DNA from: an uncultured Pirellulaceae bacterium
Lineage (GTDB): Bacteria; Planctomycetota; Planctomycetia; Pirellulales; Pirellulaceae
Direction of reading: 5' to 3'
DNA length: 24,633 bases
Assembly (NCBI GenBank): GCA_947258905.1
Contig: CAMYKF010000456.1
Location: 1-24,633 of the forward strand
Translations under genes and position numbers: made by a program
Shown here: positions 1-8,157 of the stretch, piece after piece
Layout: each line of letters starts with the position of its first letter
How positions within the stretch are numbered: the first letter of the stretch is position 1
The notes under the pieces: model-generated
What the model was told of the DNA's origin: nothing
Database searches by the model: none
Seen by the model: only the letters and a program-made list of their open reading frames with translations

Positions 1-1
1 A

Positions 2-316
2 ATGACGGTTGGCTTGTTTGCGGGGTGGCAAGCCGTGGGCACGGTGCTGTTGCTGACCGGGCTGTTGTTGACCATTCGCTGGTGGACTCGCCGTTACGAT
101 TTACTGCCGGTTGTCGGTTGGCTGACCATCGCTGTACTGTTACAAATCTGCCTGTGGCGATGGATTGCCGAACTGACGGCATCGCGTGGCGGCGTCCCGG
201 GCTGGGCCATCTCGGCGGTTTGTCTGGTGGTCGGGGTTTGCCTGACTGCGCTGGCGGGGGTTCAGCCTGTTGAGGTGGACAGGTCACCTCCGGAGCACAA
301 CTCGCAAAACTCATAA
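2..316 (+). CDS. membrane protein, C-terminal part (5' end probably outside window)
   Basis: The reading frame is open from the first bases to the TAA at 314-316 and gives 104 residues. Three hydrophobic stretches are visible, at about residues 5-25, 35-53 and 66-86, followed by a short polar tail. The ATG at base 2 may be an internal Met, because the frame reaches the window edge and no ribosome binding site can be seen. I recognise no family. It is probably the end of a longer inner-membrane protein. Confidence 0.5.
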   Translation: MTVGLFAGWQAVGTVLLLTGLLLTIRWWTRRYDLLPVVGWLTIAVLLQICLWRWIAELTASRGGVPGWAISAVCLVVGVCLTALAGVQPVEVDRSPPEHNSQNS

Positions 317-348
317 AACGTTGAAAGGATTACAAACAACCTTCTGCC

Positions 349-423
349 TTCGAAATTCCTTGTTCGACATTTTGCGGTTCCGGGCATGCACCGAATATCG
401 AATGTCGAACAAGGAATGTCGAA
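349..423. repeat. REP-like palindromic element
   Basis: Two 23-base arms, 349-371 and 401-423, are inverted copies with 22 of 23 positions matching, separated by a 29-base loop. The left arm begins TTCGAAATTCCTTG and the right arm ends CAAGGAATGTCGAA. The element sits 40 bp upstream of the methyltransferase-like gene. The arm sequence resembles the 'TTCCTTGTTCGACATT' hairpins that I recall being dispersed in planctomycete and other environmental bacterial genomes. That recollection cannot be tested here, and there is only one copy in the window. Confidence 0.75.
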
Positions 424-462
424 CCGATGAAGTGACCAGCAAAAAGGGAATCGTTCCAGGAA

Positions 463-1314
463 ATGACCGAAAACCGATACGAATATACTGGCAGCCCCAG
501 GCACCGCACACTCGTTGGTCGTGCGTCCGGTTCGGCCTGGGATCAGGCGACTCCTCACCGGGACCATGTGCTGAGGCTGTTGAAGCGTCATGACGAGGGG
601 CGACGCGGCATGATCTGCGTATGGGGTGTGGGCGATGGTACAGCGCTGGATCTGAAGACGCTGCTGGACCGGCACCACGAAGTACATCTGGTCGACCGCA
701 ACGCGGACGCGATCGAGCAGATAATCGATGCGCAGCGGGTTGTGGACCCGCAACGCATTCGTCGCCATGGAGGTGTTGATGTGACCGGTGTGCATGACCT
801 TTTGTCACAGTACGCGGCCGAACCAGATGCCGCATTGCTGGAGTCCATTAACGAGAAAATTGCCAGTCACGAGTTGCCGGATCTCGGCGATTTCGAAGTG
901 ATTGTGTCGTTGTCGCTTTTGTCGCGTTTGACACGCCACCTGGTGCATTGTCTGGGCACGGATCCGGAATCTTCCATGCAGCCACTGATCAACCTGCGGC
1001 AGCGGCATCTGGAATTGCTGGTTGAACATACACGTCCCGGGGGCCACGCCTTGCTGATCACCGATCTGGTTTCTTCGCAGACCTTGCCGGCTTTGTTGTC
1101 AGCGCCTGCCAACCTGAATGAAGTGCTGAATGCGGGATTCGCAACCAACAACTATTACCCGGGCATCCATCCGGCGACGGTCGATGACGTATTGCTGAAA
1201 CACGAACCCTTTCAGGACAGGTTTGACGCGGTGAACGTCAGCCAACCATGGCTGCGTCACGAGGATGACGTCGTGGTGGCCGCGATGGCCTATCGCATCA
1301 CAGTGAAAGCGTGA
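463..1314 (+). CDS. class I SAM-dependent methyltransferase-like protein
   Basis: This 283-aa protein has no signal peptide and is probably cytoplasmic. Around residues 50-65 it reads VWGVGDGTALDL, a glycine-rich motif I of the Rossmann methyltransferase fold. It is followed by VHLVDRNADAIEQ, whose Asp is the expected ribose-binding acidic residue at the end of strand 2. Later come the hydrophobic stretch FEVIVSLSLLSRL (motif IV position) and TRPGGHALLITDL (the strand 5 region). The methyl acceptor is unknown. ATG 463 is chosen because AGGA lies just upstream, though the spacing is short, and the protein then has a normal length. It is unlinked to its neighbours: the next gene starts 229 bp away. 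The fold assignment is fairly secure, but catalytic activity is not shown. Confidence 0.7.
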   Translation: MTENRYEYTGSPRHRTLVGRASGSAWDQATPHRDHVLRLLKRHDEGRRGMICVWGVGDGTALDLKTLLDRHHEVHLVDRNADAIEQIIDAQRVVDPQRIRRHGGVDVTGVHDLLSQYAAEPDAALLESINEKIASHELPDLGDFEVIVSLSLLSRLTRHLVHCLGTDPESSMQPLINLRQRHLELLVEHTRPGGHALLITDLVSSQTLPALLSAPANLNEVLNAGFATNNYYPGIHPATVDDVLLKHEPFQDRFDAVNVSQPWLRHEDDVVVAAMAYRITVKA

Positions 1315-1532
1315 GGGTGGTGTCGAGACGCCGGCAGCACCCCGGTTTTGCAATGTGACCTGGATAACGGGCGTTTCGCGAAAGTCAGGCAAATCAGCAA
1401 CAAAAACACTGTTTTGCCGGGAATCAGCAAAGCTCACGGTTGCATTTTTTAGCCAATCAAAAAAAATACGTTGCCCGGCGATGCCTGCCAGGTGTTGCCG
1501 GAGTTTTCAATAAACAACAAATTATCTCAACC

Positions 1533-1537
1533 GAGGA
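1533..1537 (+). promoter_or_regulatory. Shine-Dalgarno of the thioredoxin-like gene
   Basis: GAGGA lies 6 bases before ATG 1544. It selects this start over the overlapping frame that opens at 1471. Confidence 0.6.
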
Positions 1538-1543
1538 ATTCAC

Positions 1544-2659
1544 ATGAAATTTCGTATCCCCTTTATGGCCGCACTGGCTGCCATCTGTATGATCCCGCTG
1601 GCCGTGTCGGCCCAGGAAACGGATCAGGAACCGGAGATGTTGACCGTCGGCTCGGTCGCTCCCCAGCTGGACATTGAACACTGGGTGAAGGATGGCAACG
1701 GCAAGTTCCAGCCGGTCACCAGGTTCGAGGACGACAAGGTCTACATGGTCGAGTTTTGGGCCACGTGGTGCGGTCCCTGTATAGCCAGCATGCCGCACCT
1801 GGCGGAACTGCAGAATGAGTACGCCGACCAGGGCCTGCGGATTATCAGCGTCAGTGACGAGGACCTGGATACCGTGGAAGAATTCCTCGAGCGCGAAGTG
1901 CGTGGCGAAGAGGACATGACGTATGACGATCTGACGAGCAACTGGTCACTGACTACCGATCCCGATGATTCCGTGTCGCAAGATTACATGCGGGCCGCCG
2001 GTCAGAACGGTATTCCCACCGCATTTATCGTGGGCAAAACCGGACACGTTGAATGGATCGGTCATCCCATGGAAATCGATGAACCGCTGGAACAGGTGAT
2101 CAACGACGAATGGGATCGCGAAGCGTTTGCTGTCAAGTTTCGTGCGGAGCAGGAAATGGACATCATGATGAGCAAGCTGCGTCGCAAGATGATGGAAGGC
2201 GACACGGACGCCGTGATCGAAATGCTGGGCGAGGCTATCGAGAAAACCGAAGACCCCGATATGAAAAAGCAATTCACGGTCATTCGCGCCCAGGTGGTGA
2301 TCTCCACCGGTGCCGAAGGCGCTGCCGATGCCATGAATGATTTGACTGAAGCCATTGGCGACAATCCGGAAGGCCTGAATCAGGTTGCCTGGTCGGTTGT
2401 GGAAATGCACCAGTCGGGTGAAGAAGTCGGTGAAGATTTGGTCGTTGCCGCCGTCGCTGCCACCGAAAAGGCGCTGGAATCGACCCCCGATGCCGGTCAC
2501 ATCATGGATACGCTGGCCCATCTGGTGCACATGCAAGGCGATCTGGATCGCGCGATTGAGCTGACCGAAAAAGCCGTTGAACTCAGCGGCGACCAGTTCC
2601 CCGAGATCGAGGAATACCTTGAGGAACTGCGTAAGGAAAAAGACGGCGACGACGACTAG
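1544..2659 (+). CDS. secreted TlpA-like thioredoxin-domain protein with C-terminal helical extension
   Basis: This 371-aa protein starts with a signal peptide (hydrophobic residues about 7-22, likely cleavage after VSA). The thioredoxin/redoxin domain covers about residues 33-185. It contains FWATWCGPCIASMP with active-site Cys76 and Cys79, and the cis-Pro loop NGIPTAFIV. This marks a thiol-disulfide oxidoreductase of the TlpA/ResA type acting outside the cytoplasm. Residues about 195-371 form an acidic, helix-rich extension that looks TPR-like, with a pattern such as GHIMDTLAHLVHMQGDLDRAIELTEKAVELS near 325-355 (quoted only as location). TlpA proteins usually end soon after the thioredoxin fold, so the extension is an addition, possibly for partner binding. 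It has a good Shine-Dalgarno, stands alone and ends at an intrinsic terminator. Confidence 0.88.
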   Translation: MKFRIPFMAALAAICMIPLAVSAQETDQEPEMLTVGSVAPQLDIEHWVKDGNGKFQPVTRFEDDKVYMVEFWATWCGPCIASMPHLAELQNEYADQGLRIISVSDEDLDTVEEFLEREVRGEEDMTYDDLTSNWSLTTDPDDSVSQDYMRAAGQNGIPTAFIVGKTGHVEWIGHPMEIDEPLEQVINDEWDREAFAVKFRAEQEMDIMMSKLRRKMMEGDTDAVIEMLGEAIEKTEDPDMKKQFTVIRAQVVISTGAEGAADAMNDLTEAIGDNPEGLNQVAWSVVEMHQSGEEVGEDLVVAAVAATEKALESTPDAGHIMDTLAHLVHMQGDLDRAIELTEKAVELSGDQFPEIEEYLEELRKEKDGDDD

Positions 2660-2716
2660 AACTTAATTCGTGACGCAGTTGTTGCGGCCTGTGGCCGCCG
2701 CGACCTTTCATTCAGG

Positions 2717-2751
2717 GGCAAGTGGTCAGCGGGCCACTTGCCTTTCTGTTT
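2717..2751 (+). terminator. rho-independent terminator after the thioredoxin gene
   Basis: The perfect 9-bp stem GGCAAGTGG (2717-2725) and CCACTTGCC (2734-2742) encloses an 8-base loop and is followed by TTTCTGTTT (2743-2751). It lies 57 bp after the stop codon. The T tract overlaps the stop codon of the convergent small membrane-protein gene on the other strand. Confidence 0.85.
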
Positions 2752-3142
2752 ATAACTTGCTGGTTGACGTCGGCTGACGCTTTGCCCCGGGTTGCCAGCG
2801 ACTCGTGAACAATATGCACAACGCGGTAACCAGGGTTACGCCAATAATGATCAGTTGCCGCAACTCGGCGTTGGCCAGACCCTTCTTGATGAATGACTCG
2901 TAGCTGAACCAGCCGCCGACAATGACCAGACTGGTCCAGATCAAAACTCTCGCGGGCACGACGCGGTCCTTCAGGAACAGCCAGCTGGACAGCAGGGACG
3001 CGCTGCCCATCACCAGCCCGAACCACAATCCGGCATGACCACCCTCGGCTGAAAGGAATCGCCACAGCCCGCTGGCAATCACGCACAGGCCAAACGTCGC
3101 GCTGGTAATACAAGGCGCGGTGTTGTTTGCGGGCACCCTCAT
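2750..3142 (-). CDS. small four-helix membrane protein (TMEM14-like topology)
   Basis: This 130-aa protein has four predicted membrane segments at about residues 12-28, 37-56, 63-80 and 94-112. The short glycine-rich loops resemble the size and layout of TMEM14-like/small inner-membrane proteins, but I cannot make a secure family assignment. The frame is supported by a strong AAGGAG (3146-3151, minus strand) just before the ATG, which also rules out the overlapping frame at 2712-3113. It stands alone, convergent with the thioredoxin gene and divergent from the RND operon. Function unknown. Confidence 0.65.
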   Translation of the reverse strand: MRVPANNTAPCITSATFGLCVIASGLWRFLSAEGGHAGLWFGLVMGSASLLSSWLFLKDRVVPARVLIWTSLVIVGGWFSYESFIKKGLANAELRQLIIIGVTLVTALCILFTSRWQPGAKRQPTSTSKL

Positions 3143-3396
3143 CTGCTCCTTTGCGTGATCGAATCAGTAGCCGCCCACCACTTCAAGCGTGGAAACTGGC
3201 GACCAATTGGTTACCGGACAACCTGGCTTGTTAATGCTTGCCGCGGTAGTCTGTCGTACGATATGGCCCGCAATGTTAGGGTTATGACATTTGCAATCCG
3301 GCGGTATCGCGGCAAAATGCTGGTTCACTAGCCCCTCGCGTTGTAGCCGATCGTGCGGTTGTCCGCCAAGACCCGAAGTTTGAGTCAAAAAAACAC

Positions 3397-4644
3397 ATGA
3401 ACCGTTGCATTCCGATTCTATTGCTGCTGTGCCTGGCCATTCCCTGGGCCGGTTGTTCCAAACCACCTGCCAAGTCAGATCCCATTCGTCCGGTGCGGGC
3501 GGTCAAGATCGGGGACGTCGATGCACTGAGCGGCCGGTCTTTACCCGGTCGCGCGCGGCCTGCCCAGGAAGTCAACTTGTCGTTTCGGGTACCAGGTCCG
3601 TTGATGCAGTTGCCCGTGAGTGTCGGTGATCAGGTGAAAACCGGCGACATTTTGGCTCAAATCGACCCCACGGATTTTCGCGTGGCTGTCAGAGACGCCG
3701 AGGCCAGTCTGGAACGTGCGCAGCGAAATCTGGAAGCCATGCAAATGGCTCGCCCGGAAGAGATTCGCGTTGCCCAGGAGGAAGTGAACTCGCGTCGCGC
3801 CTCGCTGGCGAGGGCCAAAGCGGATCATGATCGCAGCATTGAATTGCTGGAGGGCAATGCGATCGCCCAACGTGAGTTTGACGTCTCATTGAATCTGCTG
3901 CGGGTGGCCGAGGCCAATCTGGAAGCCGCCCAACAGCAACTGGAGCAGGCGCAAGCCGGTGCCCGATTGGAGGATATCGATGCTCAAAAGGCGGAGATTC
4001 GTTCGCTTGACGCCAATCTGGAAAATGCCAAAAACCAGCTCACGTACACGACGTTGAAAGCACCGTTCGACGGCACCATTTCCGCAACGTTTGTCGAGAA
4101 CTTTGAAAAAGTGCAATCCGGACAACTGATCGTTCGCCTGATCGACAAGACACGGATCGAGTTTACGGTCAATATTCCGGAAAGCAGCATTTCGCTGGTG
4201 TCGTTCGTCAGGGATATTACGTGCATCTTCGATGCCTTTCCCGATCATCCGTTTTCGGCAGCGATCACCGAAGTCGGCAGCGAAGCATCGCAAACGACCA
4301 GAACCTTTCCCGTAACGATCGTGATGAGTCAGCAATATGCCGACGAGGGCATCACGATTCTTCCCGGAATGGCCGGGCGGGCTACCGGACGCATTGAAAT
4401 CCCCGAGGGATCACTGCAAGCCGGTATCGAAATTCCGGCAACCGCCTTGTTTGTTGACGGGGAACAGACATTTGTGTGGGTGGTCGATGAATCGACGAAC
4501 ACCGTGCAACGGCAGGCGGTCACGAAAGGCGAGCTGACGGCTCACGGTGTGATGGTGCCCGAGTTGCGGCCGGGACAGTGGATTGCGACCGCTGGAGTTC
4601 ACTCGCTCACAGAAGGCCAGCAAGTGCGCATTGTGGGTCAATAG
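3397..4644 (+). CDS. RND efflux periplasmic adaptor (membrane fusion protein), lipoprotein
   Basis: This 415-aa HlyD/AcrA-family adaptor links an inner-membrane RND pump to an outer-membrane channel. The N-terminus is a lipoprotein signal (IPWAGC, lipidated Cys20). The first lipoyl half reads LSFRVPGPLMQLPVSVGDQVKTGD (about 67-90; given for location), followed by a long coiled-coil hairpin at about 105-225 rich in Ala, Glu and Gln. The second lipoyl half reads TLKAPFDGTISATFVE, and beta-barrel and membrane-proximal domains follow to the end. The length is typical. The pump gene begins 42 bp downstream on the same strand, so they form an operon. No strong Shine-Dalgarno is seen before ATG 3397. 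The substrate cannot be read from the sequence. Confidence 0.92.
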   Translation: MNRCIPILLLLCLAIPWAGCSKPPAKSDPIRPVRAVKIGDVDALSGRSLPGRARPAQEVNLSFRVPGPLMQLPVSVGDQVKTGDILAQIDPTDFRVAVRDAEASLERAQRNLEAMQMARPEEIRVAQEEVNSRRASLARAKADHDRSIELLEGNAIAQREFDVSLNLLRVAEANLEAAQQQLEQAQAGARLEDIDAQKAEIRSLDANLENAKNQLTYTTLKAPFDGTISATFVENFEKVQSGQLIVRLIDKTRIEFTVNIPESSISLVSFVRDITCIFDAFPDHPFSAAITEVGSEASQTTRTFPVTIVMSQQYADEGITILPGMAGRATGRIEIPEGSLQAGIEIPATALFVDGEQTFVWVVDESTNTVQRQAVTKGELTAHGVMVPELRPGQWIATAGVHSLTEGQQVRIVGQ

Positions 4645-4686
4645 GCCGCACGTCACACCGTTCAGCATTCTTTTGGAAGCAGTTGC

Positions 4687-7600
4687 ATGAGTCTGGCCAA
4701 AGCCGCCATCGAAAAACCATTTGTCACCGCGTTTACCACAGCCTTGTTGCTGGCGGCCGGCGTGGCTTCGTATTTCCAGCTGGGACAACTCGAGGATCCC
4801 GAGTTCACAGTCAAATCTGCGTCGGTAATCTGCCGCTATCCGGGCGCCAACGCCGAGGAAGTTGAACTGGAGGTCACCGATCGGCTGGAGATTGCCATTC
4901 AGGAGATGCCACAGCTGAAACAAGTGGAGTCGATTTCCCGCGCGGGCCTGTCGATGATCAGCGTGGAAATTCAGGCCAGATATCCTTCGTCGGCGCTGCC
5001 GCAGATCTGGGATGAGTTGAGAAAGAAAGTCCGTGACGCCAGCCGGAACCTGCCACCGGGTGCCGGGCAACCTCTGGTTAACGATTCGTTTGGTGATGTT
5101 TACGGTTTCCTGCTGGCCATCACGGGAGACGGTTTCAACATTTTCGAATTGGAGGACTTTGCTGACGCCCTGAAGAAGGATCTGAGTCTGGTGCCAGGCG
5201 TCGCCAAGGTGAATATCTGGGGTGTGCCACAGCGTTGTATCTACATTGATGCGCAGGAGACCCAGTTAACTCAACTGGGCGTTCCCCTCGAATCCTTGCA
5301 CGCCACGCTGCAGTCACAGAATCTGGTCGTCGATTCGGGGGGCCTTGATTTGCCGGAAGACCGTTTGCGTATTGAACAAACCGGTGCCTTCGACTCACCC
5401 GCTGATATCGAGAACCTGACGATCCGCGGCGCCGAGGCGGTTCAGATGCTGGCCGCCAATTCAGTCGGTCGCAATCTGGCTCCCACCGAAGAACTGTTGC
5501 GAATTCGGGACATTGCCGAAGTGCGTCGCGGGTTCGTCGAGCCGCGGACATCCGAAATGCGTTACAACGGCCAGCCTGCCCTGGGGATTGCGATTTCCAA
5601 TGTCTCCGGCGCCAACATCGTTAACCTCGGTCAAGCCATCGACCAGCGACTGGATGCACTCATCGCTGATTTGCCTGTGGGTGTCGAGTTGCACCGCATT
5701 TCCTGGCAGTCCGATCTGGTTACGGCATCCATTAACTCGTTCATGATCAGCTTGCTGCAGGCCGTTGCGATCGTCGTCGCAGTTTTGTGGCTGGCGATGG
5801 GATTTCGCGTCGCGGCTATCGTTTCGCTATGCGGTTTGGTGTTTGTGATCATTGGCTCTTTCCTGGTCATGTCCCTCTGGGGCATTGATATTCAGCGGAT
5901 GTCGCTGGGTGCATTGATCGTGGCCATGGGCATGATGGTCGATAACGCCATTGTGGTGGCGGACGGGTTTATGGTGCGTCTCCAGCGTGGTATGGATCGC
6001 AAACAGGCGGCGATCGAATCAGCGACTTTGCCAGCCTTGCCGCTGCTGGGCGCCACGGTGATCGCCGTGATGGCCTTTTATCCAATCTACGCATCGGAGG
6101 AGGCAGCCGGTGAGTATTGCGCGTCACTGTTTCAGGTGATCGCCATTTCGTTGATGATCAGCTGGTTGCTGTCGGTCACGATTACGCCGCTGGTTTGCAT
6201 GTGGTTTCTGCCCGAGCCGGCGGAGACGGAAGCCGACCCCGCTCCGCGCGGATTTCTAAAACGCTTTATGATCTGGCTGGAGGGCGCGATTCGATACCGC
6301 TGGATGGTAATCCTCACACTGGTCGGGTTGCTGGCCGTCTCCTTCGTCGGGTTTGGGGCCGTCGACCGCACCTTTTTCCCCGATTCAGATCGTCTGCAGT
6401 TGATGATCGATTACTGGGCCCCGGAAGGCACACGCATCCAGACCACCTCGCGTGACATGCGGGCCATCGAAGACCACTTGCTGGCCGACACGGACCGTGT
6501 CAGCAGCGTCAGTTCGTTTATCGGGCAGGGTCCGCCACGGTTCTACCTTCCGGTCGAGCCGGAGCGTCCTTATTCGTCCTATGGCCAGCTGATCGTCAAC
6601 CTCAAGAATCTGGAAGCCTTGAACAGCCTGATTCCCGATATCGACGCCTGGATGAAAGAAAACGTGCCACAAGCCACAACGGTGGCGCGCCGATATGGAC
6701 TGGGTCCGTCGGAGACGTGGCAAGTCGCGGCGCGAATCAGCGGGCCAGCTGAAACCGACCTGGACGAAATGCGCGCCCTCGGTGATCGGGCCGTGGAAAT
6801 TCTGGAAAGCAGTCCTCATACCATGGTCGCCCGTACAAACTGGCGACAACCGGTTCTCAAGATCGTTGCCGATTACGATCAGCAACGCGCCCGCTGGTCA
6901 CGCGTTTCCCGCAGGAACATTTCTGACGCAACCCGCATTGGTTTCGACGGCCTGCCTGTCGGGCAGTATCGCGAAGGCGACAAGTTGCTGCCGATCATCC
7001 TGCGTCATGTCGATGCCGAGCGGGAACGGCTGGCTGACGAATTGCCGGGCTTGCAGGTCATGCCCTCCCAGTCCAGCGATGCCGTACCACTGGCTCAAGT
7101 GACCAGCGGCATCGACGTCGTGTGGGAGGTACCCATTATCTGGCGCTTTAACCGCCGTCGCACGATCACGGCCCAGGCGACTCCGCCGGATGGAGTTGCT
7201 GCTGCCACGCTGCGAAACAGTGTCATCGAACAATTTGCACAACTGGAACAGGATTTGCCGCCCGGCTACGACCTGGAATGGGGCGGCGAATATGAAAGCT
7301 CACGCGATTCCCAGCAATCGCTGATTCCCGGTATGCTGCCTGCGGCGGTCATTGTCTTGTTGATTATCGTGGCGCTGTTTAACGACTGGCGACCACCGTT
7401 GATTATCCTGCTGGTTATCCCGTTTGCCTTTATCGGCATCACGGTCGGTTTGATTATCACTGGACAGTCATTCGGCTTTCTCGCCCTGCTGGGTGCCATG
7501 AGTTTGGCAGGCATGATGACCAAGAATGCCATTGTGCTACTCGACGAAATCAATCTGCAGCGCGCTGCCGGAAAACGACCCTATTCCGCCACGGTCGAAT

Positions 7601-7803
7601 CAGCCGCCAACCGTTTGCGGCCGGTGGTGCTGGCCGCGGCCACCACCGTGCTGGGCGTGATCCCGTTGTTGTCCGATGTGTTTTGGGTTGCCATGGCGGT
7701 GACGATCATGTTCGGCCTGGCATTCGGAACCGTGCTAACCATGGTGCTGTTGCCGGTGCTGTATGCGACGCTCTTCCGCTTGTCACCCGATGATAGCGAC
7801 TAG
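4687..7803 (+). CDS. RND efflux pump, HAE-1/AcrB-like inner-membrane permease
   Basis: This 1038-aa protein has normal full length for the family: TM1, two large periplasmic loops, TM2-6, a second half with TM7-12. It has no divergence at either end. The proton-relay residues are partly conserved. TM4 reads GMMVDNAIVVADG, so the first Asp (Asp419) is kept while the second Asp of AcrB is Asn420. TM10 keeps the essential Lys (Lys946 in GMMTKNAIVLLDE). It would exchange protons for organic compounds exported across the envelope. It follows the adaptor gene directly (operon), and GGAAG precedes ATG 4687. No TolC-type gene lies beside it, so it must borrow a channel, possibly the one at 19092-20495. 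Drug or solvent specificity cannot be inferred. Confidence 0.93.
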   Translation: MSLAKAAIEKPFVTAFTTALLLAAGVASYFQLGQLEDPEFTVKSASVICRYPGANAEEVELEVTDRLEIAIQEMPQLKQVESISRAGLSMISVEIQARYPSSALPQIWDELRKKVRDASRNLPPGAGQPLVNDSFGDVYGFLLAITGDGFNIFELEDFADALKKDLSLVPGVAKVNIWGVPQRCIYIDAQETQLTQLGVPLESLHATLQSQNLVVDSGGLDLPEDRLRIEQTGAFDSPADIENLTIRGAEAVQMLAANSVGRNLAPTEELLRIRDIAEVRRGFVEPRTSEMRYNGQPALGIAISNVSGANIVNLGQAIDQRLDALIADLPVGVELHRISWQSDLVTASINSFMISLLQAVAIVVAVLWLAMGFRVAAIVSLCGLVFVIIGSFLVMSLWGIDIQRMSLGALIVAMGMMVDNAIVVADGFMVRLQRGMDRKQAAIESATLPALPLLGATVIAVMAFYPIYASEEAAGEYCASLFQVIAISLMISWLLSVTITPLVCMWFLPEPAETEADPAPRGFLKRFMIWLEGAIRYRWMVILTLVGLLAVSFVGFGAVDRTFFPDSDRLQLMIDYWAPEGTRIQTTSRDMRAIEDHLLADTDRVSSVSSFIGQGPPRFYLPVEPERPYSSYGQLIVNLKNLEALNSLIPDIDAWMKENVPQATTVARRYGLGPSETWQVAARISGPAETDLDEMRALGDRAVEILESSPHTMVARTNWRQPVLKIVADYDQQRARWSRVSRRNISDATRIGFDGLPVGQYREGDKLLPIILRHVDAERERLADELPGLQVMPSQSSDAVPLAQVTSGIDVVWEVPIIWRFNRRRTITAQATPPDGVAAATLRNSVIEQFAQLEQDLPPGYDLEWGGEYESSRDSQQSLIPGMLPAAVIVLLIIVALFNDWRPPLIILLVIPFAFIGITVGLIITGQSFGFLALLGAMSLAGMMTKNAIVLLDEINLQRAAGKRPYSATVESAANRLRPVVLAAATTVLGVIPLLSDVFWVAMAVTIMFGLAFGTVLTMVLLPVLYATLFRLSPDDSD

Positions 7804-7804
7804 C

Positions 7805-7846
7805 AGGTCGCAGGTCGCAGGTCGCAAGTCGGAGGTCGCAGGTCTT
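7805..7846. repeat. short tandem heptamer repeat
   Basis: Six consecutive 7-base units begin 2 bases after the pump stop codon: AGGTCGC three times, then AAGTCGG, AGGTCGC and AGGTCTT. This is a short tandemly repeated sequence, not a CRISPR array, because there are no spacers. Confidence 0.85.
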
Positions 7847-7863
7847 ACTCGGCGACCATCGGG

Positions 7864-7892
7864 CATGGCCACGGCATGCGTGGCCATGGCAC
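7864..7892. repeat. palindromic hairpin repeat, GTGCCATG type (copy 1)
   Basis: The arms CATGGCCACG (7864-7873) and CGTGGCCATG (7879-7888) are perfectly complementary over 10 bp around a 5-base loop, and are followed by GCACC. The segment CGTGGCCATGGCACCC (7879-7894) matches 15 of 16 bases of a second hairpin at 22901-22916, so this is a dispersed family. Confidence 0.75.
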
Positions 7893-7918
7893 CCTTGCCC
7901 AAAAACCAGGAAGTGCGA

Positions 7919-8085
7919 GCACTGCTGGACAAGCCGAGGGTGTCCGGGAATTGTAGCGGAAGGGCGCAAGCCCGCCGGTTGTGGATTCCTGGTGAAGGAC
8001 CGGAGGGCTTGCGCCCTGCCGCTGGAATTACACGATGTATCTAACGGCAATACGCGGACATCCTCGGACAAGCCAGCAGTGGCAC
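7919..8085. repeat. interrupted palindromic repeat (GCACTGCTGG type) split by an insertion
   Basis: The left half GCACTGCTGGACAAGCC (7919-7935) and the right half GGACAAGCCAGCAGTGGCAC (8066-8085) are separated by 130 bp and share the 9-base overlap GGACAAGCC. Removing the 130 bp and one copy of the overlap rebuilds a perfect hairpin with arms CACTGCTGG and CCAGCAGTG. The intact version of this hairpin occurs in the opposite orientation at 20541-20568. Confidence 0.75.
7936..8065. mobile_element. putative 130-bp MITE-like element with 9-bp target duplication
   Basis: The segment is flanked by direct repeats GGACAAGCC (7927-7935 and 8066-8074). Its ends are imperfect inverted repeats: GAGGGTGTCCGGGAATTG from the left against GAGGATGTCCGCGTATTG read inward from the right, 15 of 18 matching. 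Inside is a second inverted repeat of 24-base arms (7955-7978 and 8000-8023, 22 matches) built around AGGGCGCAAGCCC. It has no coding capacity. A 9-bp duplication is known for several IS families (for example IS4-type and IS1), which could supply transposase in trans. Assignment to any one family is not possible from this sequence. Confidence 0.6.
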
Positions 8086-8157
8086 TCGTTGCACCCACGT
8101 CTTCGTGCCGGGCGACAACGGTGAAGGAGCGCTGCCGAAGAAGAGCAGCCCTTCCTC

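Noticed and set aside
262..835. Minus-strand open frames across the REP element and the methyltransferase start
   Set aside because: They are shadows: the translated LFDIR/FDIRC strings come from the palindromic repeat, and the rest is antisense to the methyltransferase-like gene.
2684..2698. GCGGCC/GGCCGC hairpin before the terminator
   Set aside because: The stem is 6 bp with a 3-base loop and no T tract. The real terminator is the 9-bp stem at 2717-2751.
2712..3113. Alternative minus-strand gene overlapping the small membrane protein
   Set aside because: Its product has no coherent hydrophobic or domain pattern, while the frame at 2750-3142 has four membrane helices and a strong Shine-Dalgarno.
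7805..7846. CRISPR-like repeat array
   Set aside because: The units are 7 bases long and contiguous with no spacers, so it is a simple tandem repeat.
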